NCBI GenBank assembly: GCA_029688905.1
Contig: JARULB010000002.1
Coordinates: 186,001-250,000, forward strand
From: Balneolales bacterium ANBcel1
Lineage (GTDB): Bacteria > Bacteroidota > Rhodothermia > Balneolales > Natronogracilivirgulaceae
Reading direction: 5' to 3'
DNA: 64,000 bases
Shown in pieces: positions 26,007 to 35,625 of the stretch. The notes beneath the pieces are model-generated. The model was given only the letters and a program-made list of their open reading frames with translations, had not been told where the DNA came from and ran no database searches. The position numbers and the translations under genes are program-made. Every line of letters begins with the position of its first letter. The stretch's first letter is position 1.

Positions 26007-27446
26007 ATGCAGGTAATACAGGTCAGTTTTGAATGCTATCCGGTCGCCAAAGCCGGCGGTCTTGGCGATGTTGTCGGAGCTCTTCCCAAATACCTGCAGC
26101 AATTTGATGTCGACTCGTGGGTGGTCATGCCCCATTTCGACATTCCCTGGGTTCGCAACCATCAACTCAAGCAGGTCCACGACGGTATCACGCGAATGGG
26201 TGATGAGCGATTCCACTACCGGATCATGAGAGAGGAGGGGGGCATTCTTGGATTCCCTCTGTTTCTTGTGGATATCCCCGGGAAACTGGACCGGCCGGGC
26301 ATCTATATCGATCCCAACAGCGATTTTCCTTACTGGGATGAATATGAACGATTCCTGTCCTTTCAGATTGCCACTTTGGATTGGATGAAGTCCTTCAGCA
26401 AAAAACCGGATATCATCCATTGCCACGATCATCATACCGCACTGATTCCTTTTTTGATGACCAGTTCGCCCGTTTTTCATGAATTTGCATCCATTCCATC
26501 CATTTTGACGATTCATAACGGACATTACCAGGGGTGGTACGATTCAGGAAAGAGCTCACTTCTGCCGACTATCGACCCCCAACGGGAAGGCTACCTGTAC
26601 TGGAACGGCCAGATGAACGCATTGTCGGCCGGAGTACGCACCGCCTGGCAGATCACCACGGTATCGCAATCCTATCTCGAAGAGCTGCAACTCTCCAGTA
26701 AAGGGCTGGAATCGCTGCTTGCCAATGAAAGGGGCAAGTCAAGAGGCATCATCAACGGCATCGACAGCGATATCTGGAATCCGGCCACAGATCCGCTGAT
26801 CATAGAGAATTACGATGCCAAAAACGTGCTGCAGGGCAAAAAGAAAAACAAGGAATGGTTGTGCCACCAGTTTGAACTGGATGCCGATCTTCCGCTGTTT
26901 GTTTTTATAGGTAGACTGGTTGATGAGAAGGGGGCCGACTTGCTGCCCGACCTCATCATTCGTTTTCTGGAAACCGGCCTGAAGGCAAGTTTTTTGATTT
27001 TGGGTACGGGAGATCCTTTTTTACATACCAGATTTGAGGAACTGAAAAACAGATACCCCGGTTTTTGTGACGTATCACTGACCTATAATGAAGAACTGGC
27101 GCACCGTATGTATGCCGGAAGTGATTTTCTGCTTATGCCGTCGAGGGTGGAACCGTGCGGCTTGAACCAGATGTATGCCCTCAGGTACGGCTCCATACCC
27201 GTTGTTCGAAGTATCGGCGGACTAAAAGATTCCGTTATCGATTTTTCCGAACCGGACGGCTACGGTATTCTGTTTGAAAACTTCAATCTGGATGATTCAT
27301 TTGAAGCATTGAAACGGGCCATGACGGTCCATGCCGACGAGGGTCTCAAGTCAAAGTTGCAAAACCGGGCTCTTTCCAAGGATTTCTCATGGCATAATTC
27401 GGCGCAGCAATATCACGAAATGTATCAATCACTAATCACGGAGTGA
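26007..27446 (+). CDS. glgA: Glycogen synthase (ADP-glucose type)
   Basis: 479 residues, GT5 family: transfers glucose from ADP-glucose to growing alpha-1,4-glucan. The N-terminal KAGGLGDVVG (K15, G17-G20) binds ADP-glucose, HCHDHHTA and TIHNGHYQGWY line the N-domain, and in the C-domain GRLVDEKGADLL precedes the nucleotide-binding MPSRVEPCGLNQMYALRYG with the retaining GT-B EPCGL motif. Normal length. glgC follows 5 bp later, so precursor and polymer synthesis are encoded together; no branching enzyme or phosphorylase is in the window. Confidence 0.93.
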   Translation: MQVIQVSFECYPVAKAGGLGDVVGALPKYLQQFDVDSWVVMPHFDIPWVRNHQLKQVHDGITRMGDERFHYRIMREEGGILGFPLFLVDIPGKLDRPGIYIDPNSDFPYWDEYERFLSFQIATLDWMKSFSKKPDIIHCHDHHTALIPFLMTSSPVFHEFASIPSILTIHNGHYQGWYDSGKSSLLPTIDPQREGYLYWNGQMNALSAGVRTAWQITTVSQSYLEELQLSSKGLESLLANERGKSRGIINGIDSDIWNPATDPLIIENYDAKNVLQGKKKNKEWLCHQFELDADLPLFVFIGRLVDEKGADLLPDLIIRFLETGLKASFLILGTGDPFLHTRFEELKNRYPGFCDVSLTYNEELAHRMYAGSDFLLMPSRVEPCGLNQMYALRYGSIPVVRSIGGLKDSVIDFSEPDGYGILFENFNLDDSFEALKRAMTVHADEGLKSKLQNRALSKDFSWHNSAQQYHEMYQSLITE

Positions 27447-27451
27447 CTATT

Positions 27452-28726
27452 ATGATGGATTCGACGATTGCCGTAATTTTAGGTGGTGGCGCAGGAACCC
27501 GCTTGAACCCTCTCACCAAAAGCAGATCCAAACCGGCCGTTCCCGTTGGTGGAAAGTACAGACTGGTCGATATACCGATATCCAACTGCCTCCACTCCGA
27601 GTTGAGAAAAATCTTTGTTCTCACACAGTTTAATTCGGCATCTCTGAATCAGCATATCAAAAACACGTTCAGTTTCGATGCTTTTTCCAGCGGGTTCGTG
27701 GATATTCTGGCTGCCGAGCAGACACCCACCTCTCATAACTGGTTTCAGGGGACGGCGGATGCCGTCCGGCAGACCTTCCGGCATCTGGAAAATCATTCGG
27801 CCGACAAGGTCCTGATTCTCTCCGGAGATCAGCTCTATCAGATGGATTACCGAAAGATGATGAAACAGCACAAGGCCAACAATGCCGGACTCACCATTGC
27901 GACCCTTCCTGTTACAGCCGAGGATGCCACCGGTTTCGGAATCATGAAAACCGACGCAAACGGAATGATCACCAGTTTCATCGAGAAGCCGTCCATGGAT
28001 GAGCTCACGTCATGGAAGTCTGAAGTATCCGAAGAACAGAAGGTCCAGGGAAAGCATTACCTGGCCTCCATGGGGATCTATATTTTTGAACTGGAACTGC
28101 TCAGAGACCTGATCAACAATAATCCCGATGCCGTTGACTTCGGCAAAGAGATCATTCCAAAAGTCATTGAAACGGATGTCCCGGTGGCCAGTTACAATTA
28201 TTCCGGCTACTGGACCGACATTGGTACCATCAAATCGTTTTATGAGGCCAATCTGGAACTGGCCGACCCGTTGCCCCAGTTTGACCTCTATGCGGAAGGA
28301 AAGAAGATCTTCACGCGCGCGCGGTTGCTCCCGCCATCCAAGGTTTTCGGCACCACCATGGAGTCCACGCTCATGGCCGAAGGGTGTGTGGTAGAAGCGG
28401 CCTGGATCGAGCATTCGGTGGTCGGTATCCGGTCCCGCATTGGCCGGGGCACAACCATCAAGGATGCCATCATCATGGGTAACGACTACTATCCCACACT
28501 CGAAGAGATTGCTTCGGCGAAAGACTCCGACAGACCGACCCCCGGAATCGGGGCCGATTGTCACATCGAACGGGCCATCATTGACAAAAATGCCCGAATC
28601 GGTAACAACGTGCGAATAATTGGCGGCGATCATCATCAATATACCGAGAACAACAACTATTCTATTGTCGACGGAATCGTTGTTGTGGAAAAGAATGCTG
28701 TCATCGAAGACGGAACGGTAATCTGA
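27452..28726 (+). CDS. glgC: Glucose-1-phosphate adenylyltransferase
   Basis: 424 residues: makes ADP-glucose from ATP and glucose-1-phosphate, the committed step of glycogen synthesis. N-terminal GGGAGTRLNPLTKSRSKPAV is the nucleotidyltransferase loop; GTADAVRQ, SGDQLYQMDY, and GFGIMKTDANG then SFIEKPS continue the active site, and the C-terminal left-handed beta-helix (about 290-424) carries the hexapeptide repeats. ATG 27452 is preferred over a GTG that overlaps the glgA stop. GGAG lies about 9 nt upstream. The 5'-nucleotidase gene starts 3 bp after the stop. Confidence 0.93.
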   Translation: MMDSTIAVILGGGAGTRLNPLTKSRSKPAVPVGGKYRLVDIPISNCLHSELRKIFVLTQFNSASLNQHIKNTFSFDAFSSGFVDILAAEQTPTSHNWFQGTADAVRQTFRHLENHSADKVLILSGDQLYQMDYRKMMKQHKANNAGLTIATLPVTAEDATGFGIMKTDANGMITSFIEKPSMDELTSWKSEVSEEQKVQGKHYLASMGIYIFELELLRDLINNNPDAVDFGKEIIPKVIETDVPVASYNYSGYWTDIGTIKSFYEANLELADPLPQFDLYAEGKKIFTRARLLPPSKVFGTTMESTLMAEGCVVEAAWIEHSVVGIRSRIGRGTTIKDAIIMGNDYYPTLEEIASAKDSDRPTPGIGADCHIERAIIDKNARIGNNVRIIGGDHHQYTENNNYSIVDGIVVVEKNAVIEDGTVI

Positions 28727-28729
28727 CCT

Positions 28730-30430
28730 ATGGCGATACCTTCCAGTTCTATCAGATCGCCGGTATTGGCGCTTGTTTCCATCTGGCTTCCAGTGCTTCT
28801 TATTTCCGGACCGGAAGCTTCCGCCGGGACATCCAGCGACGATTCAAGAATCCCGGCCGATACCGTGACCATAGCCGTAATGGCAACTGCGGATGTCCAT
28901 GGCCGGGTTCGCGCATGGGACTATTACAGACACCGGCCCGAGCCCCGTTATGCGCTTTCCAAGGTGGCCACGCTGGCCGATTCCATTCGCGGAGAACACC
29001 GCCATACACTGCTGCTGGATGCCGGCGACTGGCTCCAGGGCAACCCGTTTGCCGAGTATTTCGCTCTTCAAAGTGAACCGGACATCCGGTATCCTTTTCT
29101 TAAAGTTGCCGACCAAATGAACTTTGACGCCATTGTGCTTGGAAACCATGAGTTCAACTTCGGAATCGATTACCTGAACCGGCAGATTTCACTCACAGAA
29201 ACTCCGATTCTGGGAGCCAATATCTACCATCACCTGTCCGATGATCCTGCGTATCCACCATACATAATTCAGGATATTGCGGGGATACGGGTTGCGGTGA
29301 TCGGATTAACCACCCCGGGATCCGCCGTCTGGGATCGAGCCCATGTCGAAGGAGTTCTGGATTTCGGGGATGGAGTGGATGCCGCACACCGTTATGTCAC
29401 AGAGGTCAGGGAACAGGAGGGAGCCGATGTGGTTGTCATTTTGGCCCACTCGGGTCTGGATGGTACTACCAGCTACCATGGTGAAGGACTTGGTGCGGAG
29501 AATTTTGGAAGGGCGGTCGGAGAGCAGGTCGCGGGTGTTGACCTGCTGGTACTGGGCCACACCCATAGTACCATCGATGATGTGGTTCTGGAGGGGCTTG
29601 ATGGACGCGCTGTTGGAGTGATCCAGCCCGGCCGATGGGCCTCCCATCTCGGTGTCGCAATGCTGGAGCTAGTTCGCTACGATGATGGATATGTGTCCAT
29701 CATCAGTCAACGAACCCATAATCTGCCGGTTGAAGGGGTAGAGGAGCATCCACAAATTGTGGAAATGACAGAACAGGCACATCTTCAGGTTGTCGAGTAT
29801 GTTACGGAACCGATGGCCCGAACTCCGGAGACATGGTCTGCCCGCGATTCCAGAATGAGGGATACCCCCATCATCGACCTGATCAACCATGTTCAAAAGA
29901 AAGCAACCGGCGCGCAGCTCTCTGCGGCTGCCGCCTTCAACACATCTGTATCGTTCGGCCCCGGAGATATCACCAGGGGAGATATTGCCCTGCTCTATCC
30001 CTATTTCAATACCCTGTACAAACTGGAGATTACCGGTGCGCAACTCCGCGAATTTCTGGAGTACACATCACGGTACTACCTGACCGGAACCGGGTATGAC
30101 GGCCTGCCCGAAATCAACCGCGAGTGGCCCGGTTTTAATTATGATATGGTGTCGGGTGTGGACTATGTGCTGGATCTGAGGCTTGATCCGGGCCAGAGAG
30201 TGACGCTGCTGGAATATGATGGCGAGGCGGTCGCAGACGATGACCGGTTTACCATCGCCGTCAACTCCTACCGTACCGAAGGCGGCGGCGGTTTCGATAT
30301 GCTGGAAAACGCCCGGGTCCTGGAACACCTGGACCGTTCTGTCGGGGATATGATCCTCGAATACCTCAAGGGCAGGGAGGAGATTCGTCACCAGGATGTG
30401 TTCGAGGAAAACTGGCATCTTGTATATTGA
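28730..30430 (+). CDS. Secreted 5'-nucleotidase / 2',3'-cyclic phosphodiesterase family
   Basis: 566 residues with a signal peptide (hydrophobic about 11-27, cleavage near EASAG). The N-terminal calcineurin-type metallophosphatase has ADVHG (D55, H57), DAGDWLQGN (D97), GNHEFNFG (N139, H140), LAHSG and GHTHS, a full dinuclear metal set. The C-terminal 5'-nucleotidase domain (about 370-560) contains AAFNTSVSFGPGDITRGD, YKLEITGAQLREFLEYT and YRTEGGGGFDML. It likely hydrolyses nucleotides in the periplasm. Its tight linkage to glgC is unexplained. Confidence 0.88.
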   Translation: MAIPSSSIRSPVLALVSIWLPVLLISGPEASAGTSSDDSRIPADTVTIAVMATADVHGRVRAWDYYRHRPEPRYALSKVATLADSIRGEHRHTLLLDAGDWLQGNPFAEYFALQSEPDIRYPFLKVADQMNFDAIVLGNHEFNFGIDYLNRQISLTETPILGANIYHHLSDDPAYPPYIIQDIAGIRVAVIGLTTPGSAVWDRAHVEGVLDFGDGVDAAHRYVTEVREQEGADVVVILAHSGLDGTTSYHGEGLGAENFGRAVGEQVAGVDLLVLGHTHSTIDDVVLEGLDGRAVGVIQPGRWASHLGVAMLELVRYDDGYVSIISQRTHNLPVEGVEEHPQIVEMTEQAHLQVVEYVTEPMARTPETWSARDSRMRDTPIIDLINHVQKKATGAQLSAAAAFNTSVSFGPGDITRGDIALLYPYFNTLYKLEITGAQLREFLEYTSRYYLTGTGYDGLPEINREWPGFNYDMVSGVDYVLDLRLDPGQRVTLLEYDGEAVADDDRFTIAVNSYRTEGGGGFDMLENARVLEHLDRSVGDMILEYLKGREEIRHQDVFEENWHLVY

Positions 30431-30439
30431 GCATTATTC

Positions 30440-31585
30440 ATGAATATCCTTTTGGTCGAACCGTTTTTGGGTGGATCTCACCGGGCGTTTATTGACGGTT
30501 TCAGCACCCACTCCCGTCACAACGTCTATTCTGTGACCATGAGAGGGACCCACTGGAAATGGCGGATGAGCGGTGGCGGAGTTACCCTGGCGGAGAAGAC
30601 CGAGGCGATTTCCGAACCCATCGACCTGGTTCTGGCCAGCAGCATGACCAACCTCCCCGCTTTTATCGCACTGACCAACCCCCGGTTTGCCCATGTGCCG
30701 ATAGTTCTCTACATGCATGAGAATCAGCTCACCCAACCGGTCCCGGGGTCCGAGGAGCGGGATTTAACCTATTGCTATATCAATTACCTGAGCGTTTTGG
30801 CGGCCGATTACGTGTTCTTCAACTCGGAATTCCACAAGCGGGATTTTCTCGATGCGCTGCCCGGTTTCCTGGCCCGGTTCCCGGATTATCAGCAGTCCGA
30901 GTCCATTGCGAAAGTCGCGGCCAAGGCGGATCGGCTGTACCCCGGCCTGGATCTCAAGGTTTTTGACTCCGCTGTGCGGCAGCGTACCAATCGTCCGCAC
31001 AATCAGCGGCCTGTTATCGTCTGGAATCAGCGCTGGTCATTTGACAAAGATCCAGACAAGTTTTTCCGCGTCATCGACAAACTGGATGACGCAGAGTGTT
31101 CGTTTGACCTGATCCTGGCCGGCGATCATGAACATGACCAGAGCGGCAGATTTGAAGAGGCCTGGAAACGGTATGGCAGCCGGATTCTTCACTACGGATA
31201 TGTGGAAAACAGCGAGCAGTACGGCAACCTGCTCCAGAAAGGAGACTTTGTGGTCTCCACCGCCATGCATGAATTTTTCTGCACCGCAATCATGGAGGCC
31301 GTTTACTGCGGATGCCATCCGGTCATGCCCAGGAACTTGACCTATCCCGAACTGATCCCCAAATCGCTGCAGGAACCCCTCTTGCACGGACCGGTTTTTT
31401 TTGAGGATGAAACCGATCTGTTCCGAAAGATGAAACGGTTACTGGACGGGACCCACAAGAAACTGCCCCTGCCGACACTGCAGGCCGTCAACCGCCACCT
31501 CGACTGGAGCGTGATCATACATGAGTATGACGATCGCCTGGAAGCGATTAAAAAGGACTATCCTCGTCGTCAGGGGGAGCCGTAA
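30440..31585 (+). CDS. tRNA-queuosine alpha-mannosyltransferase (QTMAN/GTDC1, DUF3524) homologue
   Basis: 381 residues. The N-terminal domain has the DUF3524/QTMAN pattern known from GTDC1-type proteins: MNILLVEPFLGGSHRAFIDG, DLVLASSMTNLPAFIAL, VLYMHENQLTQPV, and INYLSVLAADYVFFNSEFH. The C-terminal GT-B half starts with VIVWNQRWSFDKDPDKFF and has HEFFCTAIMEAVYCG as the donor-binding segment. The animal enzyme mannosylates queuosine at position 34 of tRNA-Asp; the role of bacterial homologues is inferred. It lies 9 bp after the nucleotidase gene, and its last 38 bp overlap the 3' end of dnaB on the other strand. Confidence 0.8.
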   Translation: MNILLVEPFLGGSHRAFIDGFSTHSRHNVYSVTMRGTHWKWRMSGGGVTLAEKTEAISEPIDLVLASSMTNLPAFIALTNPRFAHVPIVLYMHENQLTQPVPGSEERDLTYCYINYLSVLAADYVFFNSEFHKRDFLDALPGFLARFPDYQQSESIAKVAAKADRLYPGLDLKVFDSAVRQRTNRPHNQRPVIVWNQRWSFDKDPDKFFRVIDKLDDAECSFDLILAGDHEHDQSGRFEEAWKRYGSRILHYGYVENSEQYGNLLQKGDFVVSTAMHEFFCTAIMEAVYCGCHPVMPRNLTYPELIPKSLQEPLLHGPVFFEDETDLFRKMKRLLDGTHKKLPLPTLQAVNRHLDWSVIIHEYDDRLEAIKKDYPRRQGEP

Positions 31586-33107
31586 AGCCGGTTTTTTTCG
31601 CGCGCTTTTCGATGTTTTTATCCTGTGAGCCGGCCTTGTCAGGTAGTGCGTCATGCGCTGCTCCGTCGCCGGAATCCAGATAGGGCACATCGTCATAGGT
31701 CCGGGAGAGGTTTTCAAAGCGGGCGTAGTTCTTGACAAAATGAAGATTCACAGTTCCAACAGGTCCGTTTCGCTGCTTGCCCACAATAAGCTCGGCAACC
31801 CCTTCGGTCGAATTGCCCTGCTCGTCGGTGGTTATCTTGTAGTACTCGGGACGGTAGAGGAAGCAGACTACGTCGGCGTCCTGCTCAATGGACCCTGACT
31901 CACGAAGGTCACTAAGCTGCGGCCGCTTGTCACCTCCCCGCTGTTCAACGGCCCGGCTCAACTGGGAAAGGGCAATAACCGGGACATCAAGCTCTTTGGC
32001 CAGGGCCTTGAGTCCACGTGAGATACCGGCAATTTCCTGTTCCCGGTTCTGCCGGTCGTTATGCTGTCCTGTCATCAACTGAAGATAATCCACTACAACC
32101 AGGCCAATGTCGTGTTCGTTCTTAAGCCTCCGGCATTTGGAACGCATCTCCATGATGCTGATAGAGGGGGTATCATCAATAAAAATGGGGGCGGTGTGCA
32201 GTCTGCCGGCCCCTTCGATGAGCTGTTTAAATTCGGTGTCGTCCAGTTTGCCGGTACGGGCTTTCTGCGCATCCACCCGCGCCTCCATCGTCAGCAGTCT
32301 CTGCACCAGAGCCTGGTCGGACATCTCCAGACTGAAGAGCGCAACCGGTGCCCGTTTCTCTGGATCCTGATTCAGGGACGCGTTCCTGGCTACTGTTAGT
32401 GTAAATGCCGTTTTTCCCATGGAAGGCCGGGCGGCGACAATAATCAGATCCCCCCGCTGCCAGCCGGCGGTGAGGTGGTCCACGTCAAGGCCAGTAGGCA
32501 CACCAGTGATGCCCAGTTTTTTGCCCCGGATCTCTTCCAGATAGGAGAGGGTGTTTTTCAGGATTTCGCCCAAAGCCTGGCCGCCGCCACGGGCTCTGGC
32601 ATTGGTAATTTCGTAGATACGCTGTTCGGCCTGGTCCAGCACTTCGAACGAATCGCTGGCCGAGTCGTAGGCATCCTGAATAATATCCGAGCAACTAAGT
32701 ATAAGGTTGCGCTTGAGTGCCTTCTCCGCGACAATCTGACAATGATATTCGATATTTGCCGCTGAGCTGACCGCCCGGGTCAGATCGGAGAGATATCCGC
32801 TGCCACCAACGGTCTCGAGTAGGTCACGGTCGCGGAGTTCGTTTTCAACCGTCAAAATATCCAGCGGGTTATTTCGCTCAAACAGCTTTGTCAGCACTTC
32901 AAAAATATGCCGGTGGGCGGGCTTGTAGAAATCATCCACCTGAAGAATTTCCAGGGCGGTGGAAGCGGCCTGCTCTTCAATGAGCATGCTGCCCAAAATG
33001 GCTTCTTCGATTTCAACGGCCTGTGGCGGAATTCGTCCTTGCGCTTCAAGGAGTGAATTTGAATCGGGCTTTCTGTTTTTATCTTTGGTGTGCGAACTGT
33101 TGGCCAT
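31548..33107 (-). CDS. dnaB: Replicative DNA helicase
   Basis: 519 residues. The N-terminal helical domain (about 27-130; PPQAVEIEEAILGSML) binds primase and loader; the RecA-like domain has Walker A ARPSMGKTA (226-234, K232), Walker B LVVVDYLQLM, and the DnaB motifs LRESGSIEQDADVV and KQRNGPVG. Unwinds DNA at the fork as a hexamer. The C-terminal tail beyond residue 470 is acidic and polar. Its 3' end overlaps the convergent QTMAN gene. No intein is present. The 243-bp gap upstream holds no gene; a small GAAGAG-TG-CTCTTC dyad lies at 33217-33230. Confidence 0.95.
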   Translation of the reverse strand: MANSSHTKDKNRKPDSNSLLEAQGRIPPQAVEIEEAILGSMLIEEQAASTALEILQVDDFYKPAHRHIFEVLTKLFERNNPLDILTVENELRDRDLLETVGGSGYLSDLTRAVSSAANIEYHCQIVAEKALKRNLILSCSDIIQDAYDSASDSFEVLDQAEQRIYEITNARARGGGQALGEILKNTLSYLEEIRGKKLGITGVPTGLDVDHLTAGWQRGDLIIVAARPSMGKTAFTLTVARNASLNQDPEKRAPVALFSLEMSDQALVQRLLTMEARVDAQKARTGKLDDTEFKQLIEGAGRLHTAPIFIDDTPSISIMEMRSKCRRLKNEHDIGLVVVDYLQLMTGQHNDRQNREQEIAGISRGLKALAKELDVPVIALSQLSRAVEQRGGDKRPQLSDLRESGSIEQDADVVCFLYRPEYYKITTDEQGNSTEGVAELIVGKQRNGPVGTVNLHFVKNYARFENLSRTYDDVPYLDSGDGAAHDALPDKAGSQDKNIEKRAKKTGFTAPPDDEDSPF

Positions 33108-33350
33108 CTTGTAATTAAAAAAATCGATCCTTCGGTTTGAAAAACAATCCCCGATAGCCGGGAGCCACGGGCCCGGTTTGGCTGGCAGGAGAGATCACAA
33201 GGTATTAAAAATTGAAGAAGAGTGCTCTTCCGGAAGAAAAAAAGCGGACACTTTTTTCCATGATGCAAGCCTGGTGAACCACAGCTGGTACAACAGGCCG
33301 AATTGCCTGTCGGGCGCCGGAGAAGCACACCGGGTTCTGGTCACATTCGG

Positions 33351-34142
33351 CTATCTGGCGTCGGATACACCGGACTGACTATCCCGGTTTCCTGTCAATT
33401 CATCATAGCTTCTGCGCAGCATTTTCATATCCTCCCAGGTATCCCGTTTCCACGCGGGATTTCGGAGCAGCGCCGCCGGATGAAAGGTTACCATCAGCTC
33501 GAAATTATTCCGGAAGGGATGAAACCGGCCACGGAGCGTTTTCATGGGCTCGGTGGTTTCCAGCAGGGTTTGGGCGGAAACCCTGCCGAGACAGACGATC
33601 CAGCGGGGGTCGATCAGGTCGATCTGTCGGTAGAGGTAGGGAAGGCTACGGAGCCGCTCTTCGGGCAGGGGATCCCGGTTGTTGGGAGGCCTGTGCTTTA
33701 GGATGTTGGCGATATAGACATCCTCCCGGTTGAAATGGATGGCGGCCAGGATTTTGTTCAGAAGCTGTCCGGCTCGGCCTACAAACGGCTCACCCTGCTT
33801 GTCCTCCTGTGCTCCGGGAGCTTCCCCGATAAACATGATGTCGGCGCCCGGATTGCCTGTGCCGAACACAAGGTTGGTGCCGGCCAGATCGGTGCGCAGT
33901 TCATCAGATTTCTCGCAAATTGCGCGCAGTTCGTCAAGACTGTTGGCCGACAGCGGTTCCGCTGCATCTTGCACCGACTCGGAGCTTTCCGCCCAGATGT
34001 TCTCATCGGATACTGCCATGGCTTCTTCCTTCTGAGGAGCGGGAGCGGGTTCCGGGACCTGGAACGGGCCGTACACTTCCTGTTCCAGTTTCAGATACTC
34101 ACGTATGGAGTTGATAATTCGATGTTGCTCGTCTTCTGCCAT
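33351..34142 (-). CDS. Family-4 uracil-DNA glycosylase lacking Fe-S cysteines
   Basis: 263 residues; the catalytic domain begins near residue 68 after a low-complexity N-terminal region rich in Pro, Ala and Glu. Family-4 motifs are intact: [20 protein letters not shown] (106-125), [13 protein letters not shown] and [11 protein letters not shown] (H221). The family normally binds a [4Fe-4S] cluster through four Cys (CxxC, KCRPP and a Cys in the next helix). Here only C76 remains; the others are S79, H150 and about S166. Removes uracil from DNA if active. Between mtaB and dnaB on the minus strand, 29 bp after mtaB. Confidence 0.83.
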   Translation of the reverse strand: MAEDEQHRIINSIREYLKLEQEVYGPFQVPEPAPAPQKEEAMAVSDENIWAESSESVQDAAEPLSANSLDELRAICEKSDELRTDLAGTNLVFGTGNPGADIMFIGEAPGAQEDKQGEPFVGRAGQLLNKILAAIHFNREDVYIANILKHRPPNNRDPLPEERLRSLPYLYRQIDLIDPRWIVCLGRVSAQTLLETTEPMKTLRGRFHPFRNNFELMVTFHPAALLRNPAWKRDTWEDMKMLRRSYDELTGNRDSQSGVSDAR

Positions 34143-34171
34143 GAGTTTAAAACGGGTTGAGGTTGGCTGGA

Positions 34172-35488
34172 TCAGACCGCGGCCCGGTCGGTAGAGGTGA
34201 CGACTGCCGTGACTGCGCCGGAAGGAGGACGCCCATCCAGGCGGCAGTAAACAATGCGGTTTACCAGAGCGTTGTCATATGGAACGGCTACGCGGATGTA
34301 GTTGTCGGACCACCCAAATATGCTGCCTTCGGAGACCTCCTGTTCAAAAAGCACCGGCCTTACCATGCCAAGGTTGCGGTGATCGAAATCAAATCGTTTT
34401 TTATCAGAAAGCCGCCGCAGTTTGTGCGTGCGTGCCTTGCGGACCTCTTTGGCAACGGATCCGTCAAGATCGAGAGCATGGGTATTGGGCCGCTCCGAAT
34501 AGGTAAAAACATGGAGATATCCGACATCGAGAGCGTCAATAAACCGGAAGGTCTCATCAAACAACGAATCGGTTTCCCCCGGATGGCCGGTAATCACATC
34601 CACACCGATGCATGCGTCGGGCATGTGCCTGAGTATGGTTTCCACACGGCTGCGGTAGTTTCCGGTGCGATACCGCCGCTTCATCAGATCCAGCATGGTA
34701 TCGGATCCGCTTTGAAGCGGAATATGAAAATGGGGCTGTACCGTACGGGAATCTGCGGCAAAGAGGATGATGTCGTCGGTAAGCAGGTTCGGCTCAATGG
34801 AAGAGATACGGATGCGTTCCAGACCGGGAAGGGGATCCAGGGCTTTGAGCAAATCCAGAAAAGACTCCGTACCATAACGGCCGAAATCACCGACATTCAC
34901 TCCTGTGAGCACAATCTCACGATAGCCGTCGGCTATAACACTTCGGGCCTGTTGCACCACCTGGGCAACCGAGGGGCTGCGACTCTTGCCCCTTGCCAGA
35001 GGTATGGTGCAAAAACTGCATTTGTAGTCGCATCCGTCCTGAACTTTCAGGAAAGCGCGGGTTCGGTCATTGGATGAGAAAGCGTGATGGAAATCGGCGG
35101 CTTCGTTGACATCCGTGCGATGGATAATGGTTTCGTCAGGTTTCTCGAAGTTGCCCGCCAGTTCCATGATATCAAATTTGTCTCTGGCGCCAACGACCAG
35201 GTCCACGCCATCGATAGCCGCTATCTCATCGGGTTCCAGCTGGGCATAGCATCCGGTGACGACAATGAACGCCTCCGGGTTTCTTCGTCGGGCTTGCCGC
35301 ACGGCTTTGCGACAATCGCGGTTCGCATCACTGGTAACCGAACAGGTGTTGACTACATAAACATCGGCTTTGCTTTGAAACGAGGCTATTTCAAACGCAC
35401 CGCCGCTAAACTGCCGCTTCAGGGTGGAAGTTTCAGCAAAATTCAATTTACAGCCGAGGGTATGAAATGCAACCGATCGGGTGGACAT
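34172..35488 (-). CDS. mtaB: tRNA t6A37 methylthiotransferase
   Basis: 438 residues from ATG 35488 (MSTRSVAFHTLGCKLNF); an upstream GTG would add 17 unconserved residues. The N-terminal UPF0004 domain has three cluster cysteines, C13 (TLGCKLN), C49 (NTCSVT) and C80 (GCYAQ); the radical-SAM triad is C153-x3-C157-x2-C160 (CDYKCSFC). A C-terminal TRAM-like region follows. Converts t6A to ms2t6A at position 37 of tRNAs. It follows nuoH by 137 bp, where no exact promoter was found, so read-through is possible. Confidence 0.9.
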   Translation of the reverse strand: MSTRSVAFHTLGCKLNFAETSTLKRQFSGGAFEIASFQSKADVYVVNTCSVTSDANRDCRKAVRQARRRNPEAFIVVTGCYAQLEPDEIAAIDGVDLVVGARDKFDIMELAGNFEKPDETIIHRTDVNEAADFHHAFSSNDRTRAFLKVQDGCDYKCSFCTIPLARGKSRSPSVAQVVQQARSVIADGYREIVLTGVNVGDFGRYGTESFLDLLKALDPLPGLERIRISSIEPNLLTDDIILFAADSRTVQPHFHIPLQSGSDTMLDLMKRRYRTGNYRSRVETILRHMPDACIGVDVITGHPGETDSLFDETFRFIDALDVGYLHVFTYSERPNTHALDLDGSVAKEVRKARTHKLRRLSDKKRFDFDHRNLGMVRPVLFEQEVSEGSIFGWSDNYIRVAVPYDNALVNRIVYCRLDGRPPSGAVTAVVTSTDRAAV

Positions 35489-35625
35489 CTGAGCAATCTG
35501 GTTTGGAGTAACAGGTGCGGGTGGACCACGGAGCAACACCGGATCCAGGTAATGGCAATATTACGTTTACAATGCCATGAAGGATTAACGATGGAGCCGA
35601 ATCTGCATGAACAGTACCGGGAAAA

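Noticed and set aside
33217-33230. GAAGAG-TG-CTCTTC considered as a terminator between the uracil-DNA glycosylase and dnaB genes
   Set aside because: A 2-nt loop cannot form the full stem and the following T run is short and offset.
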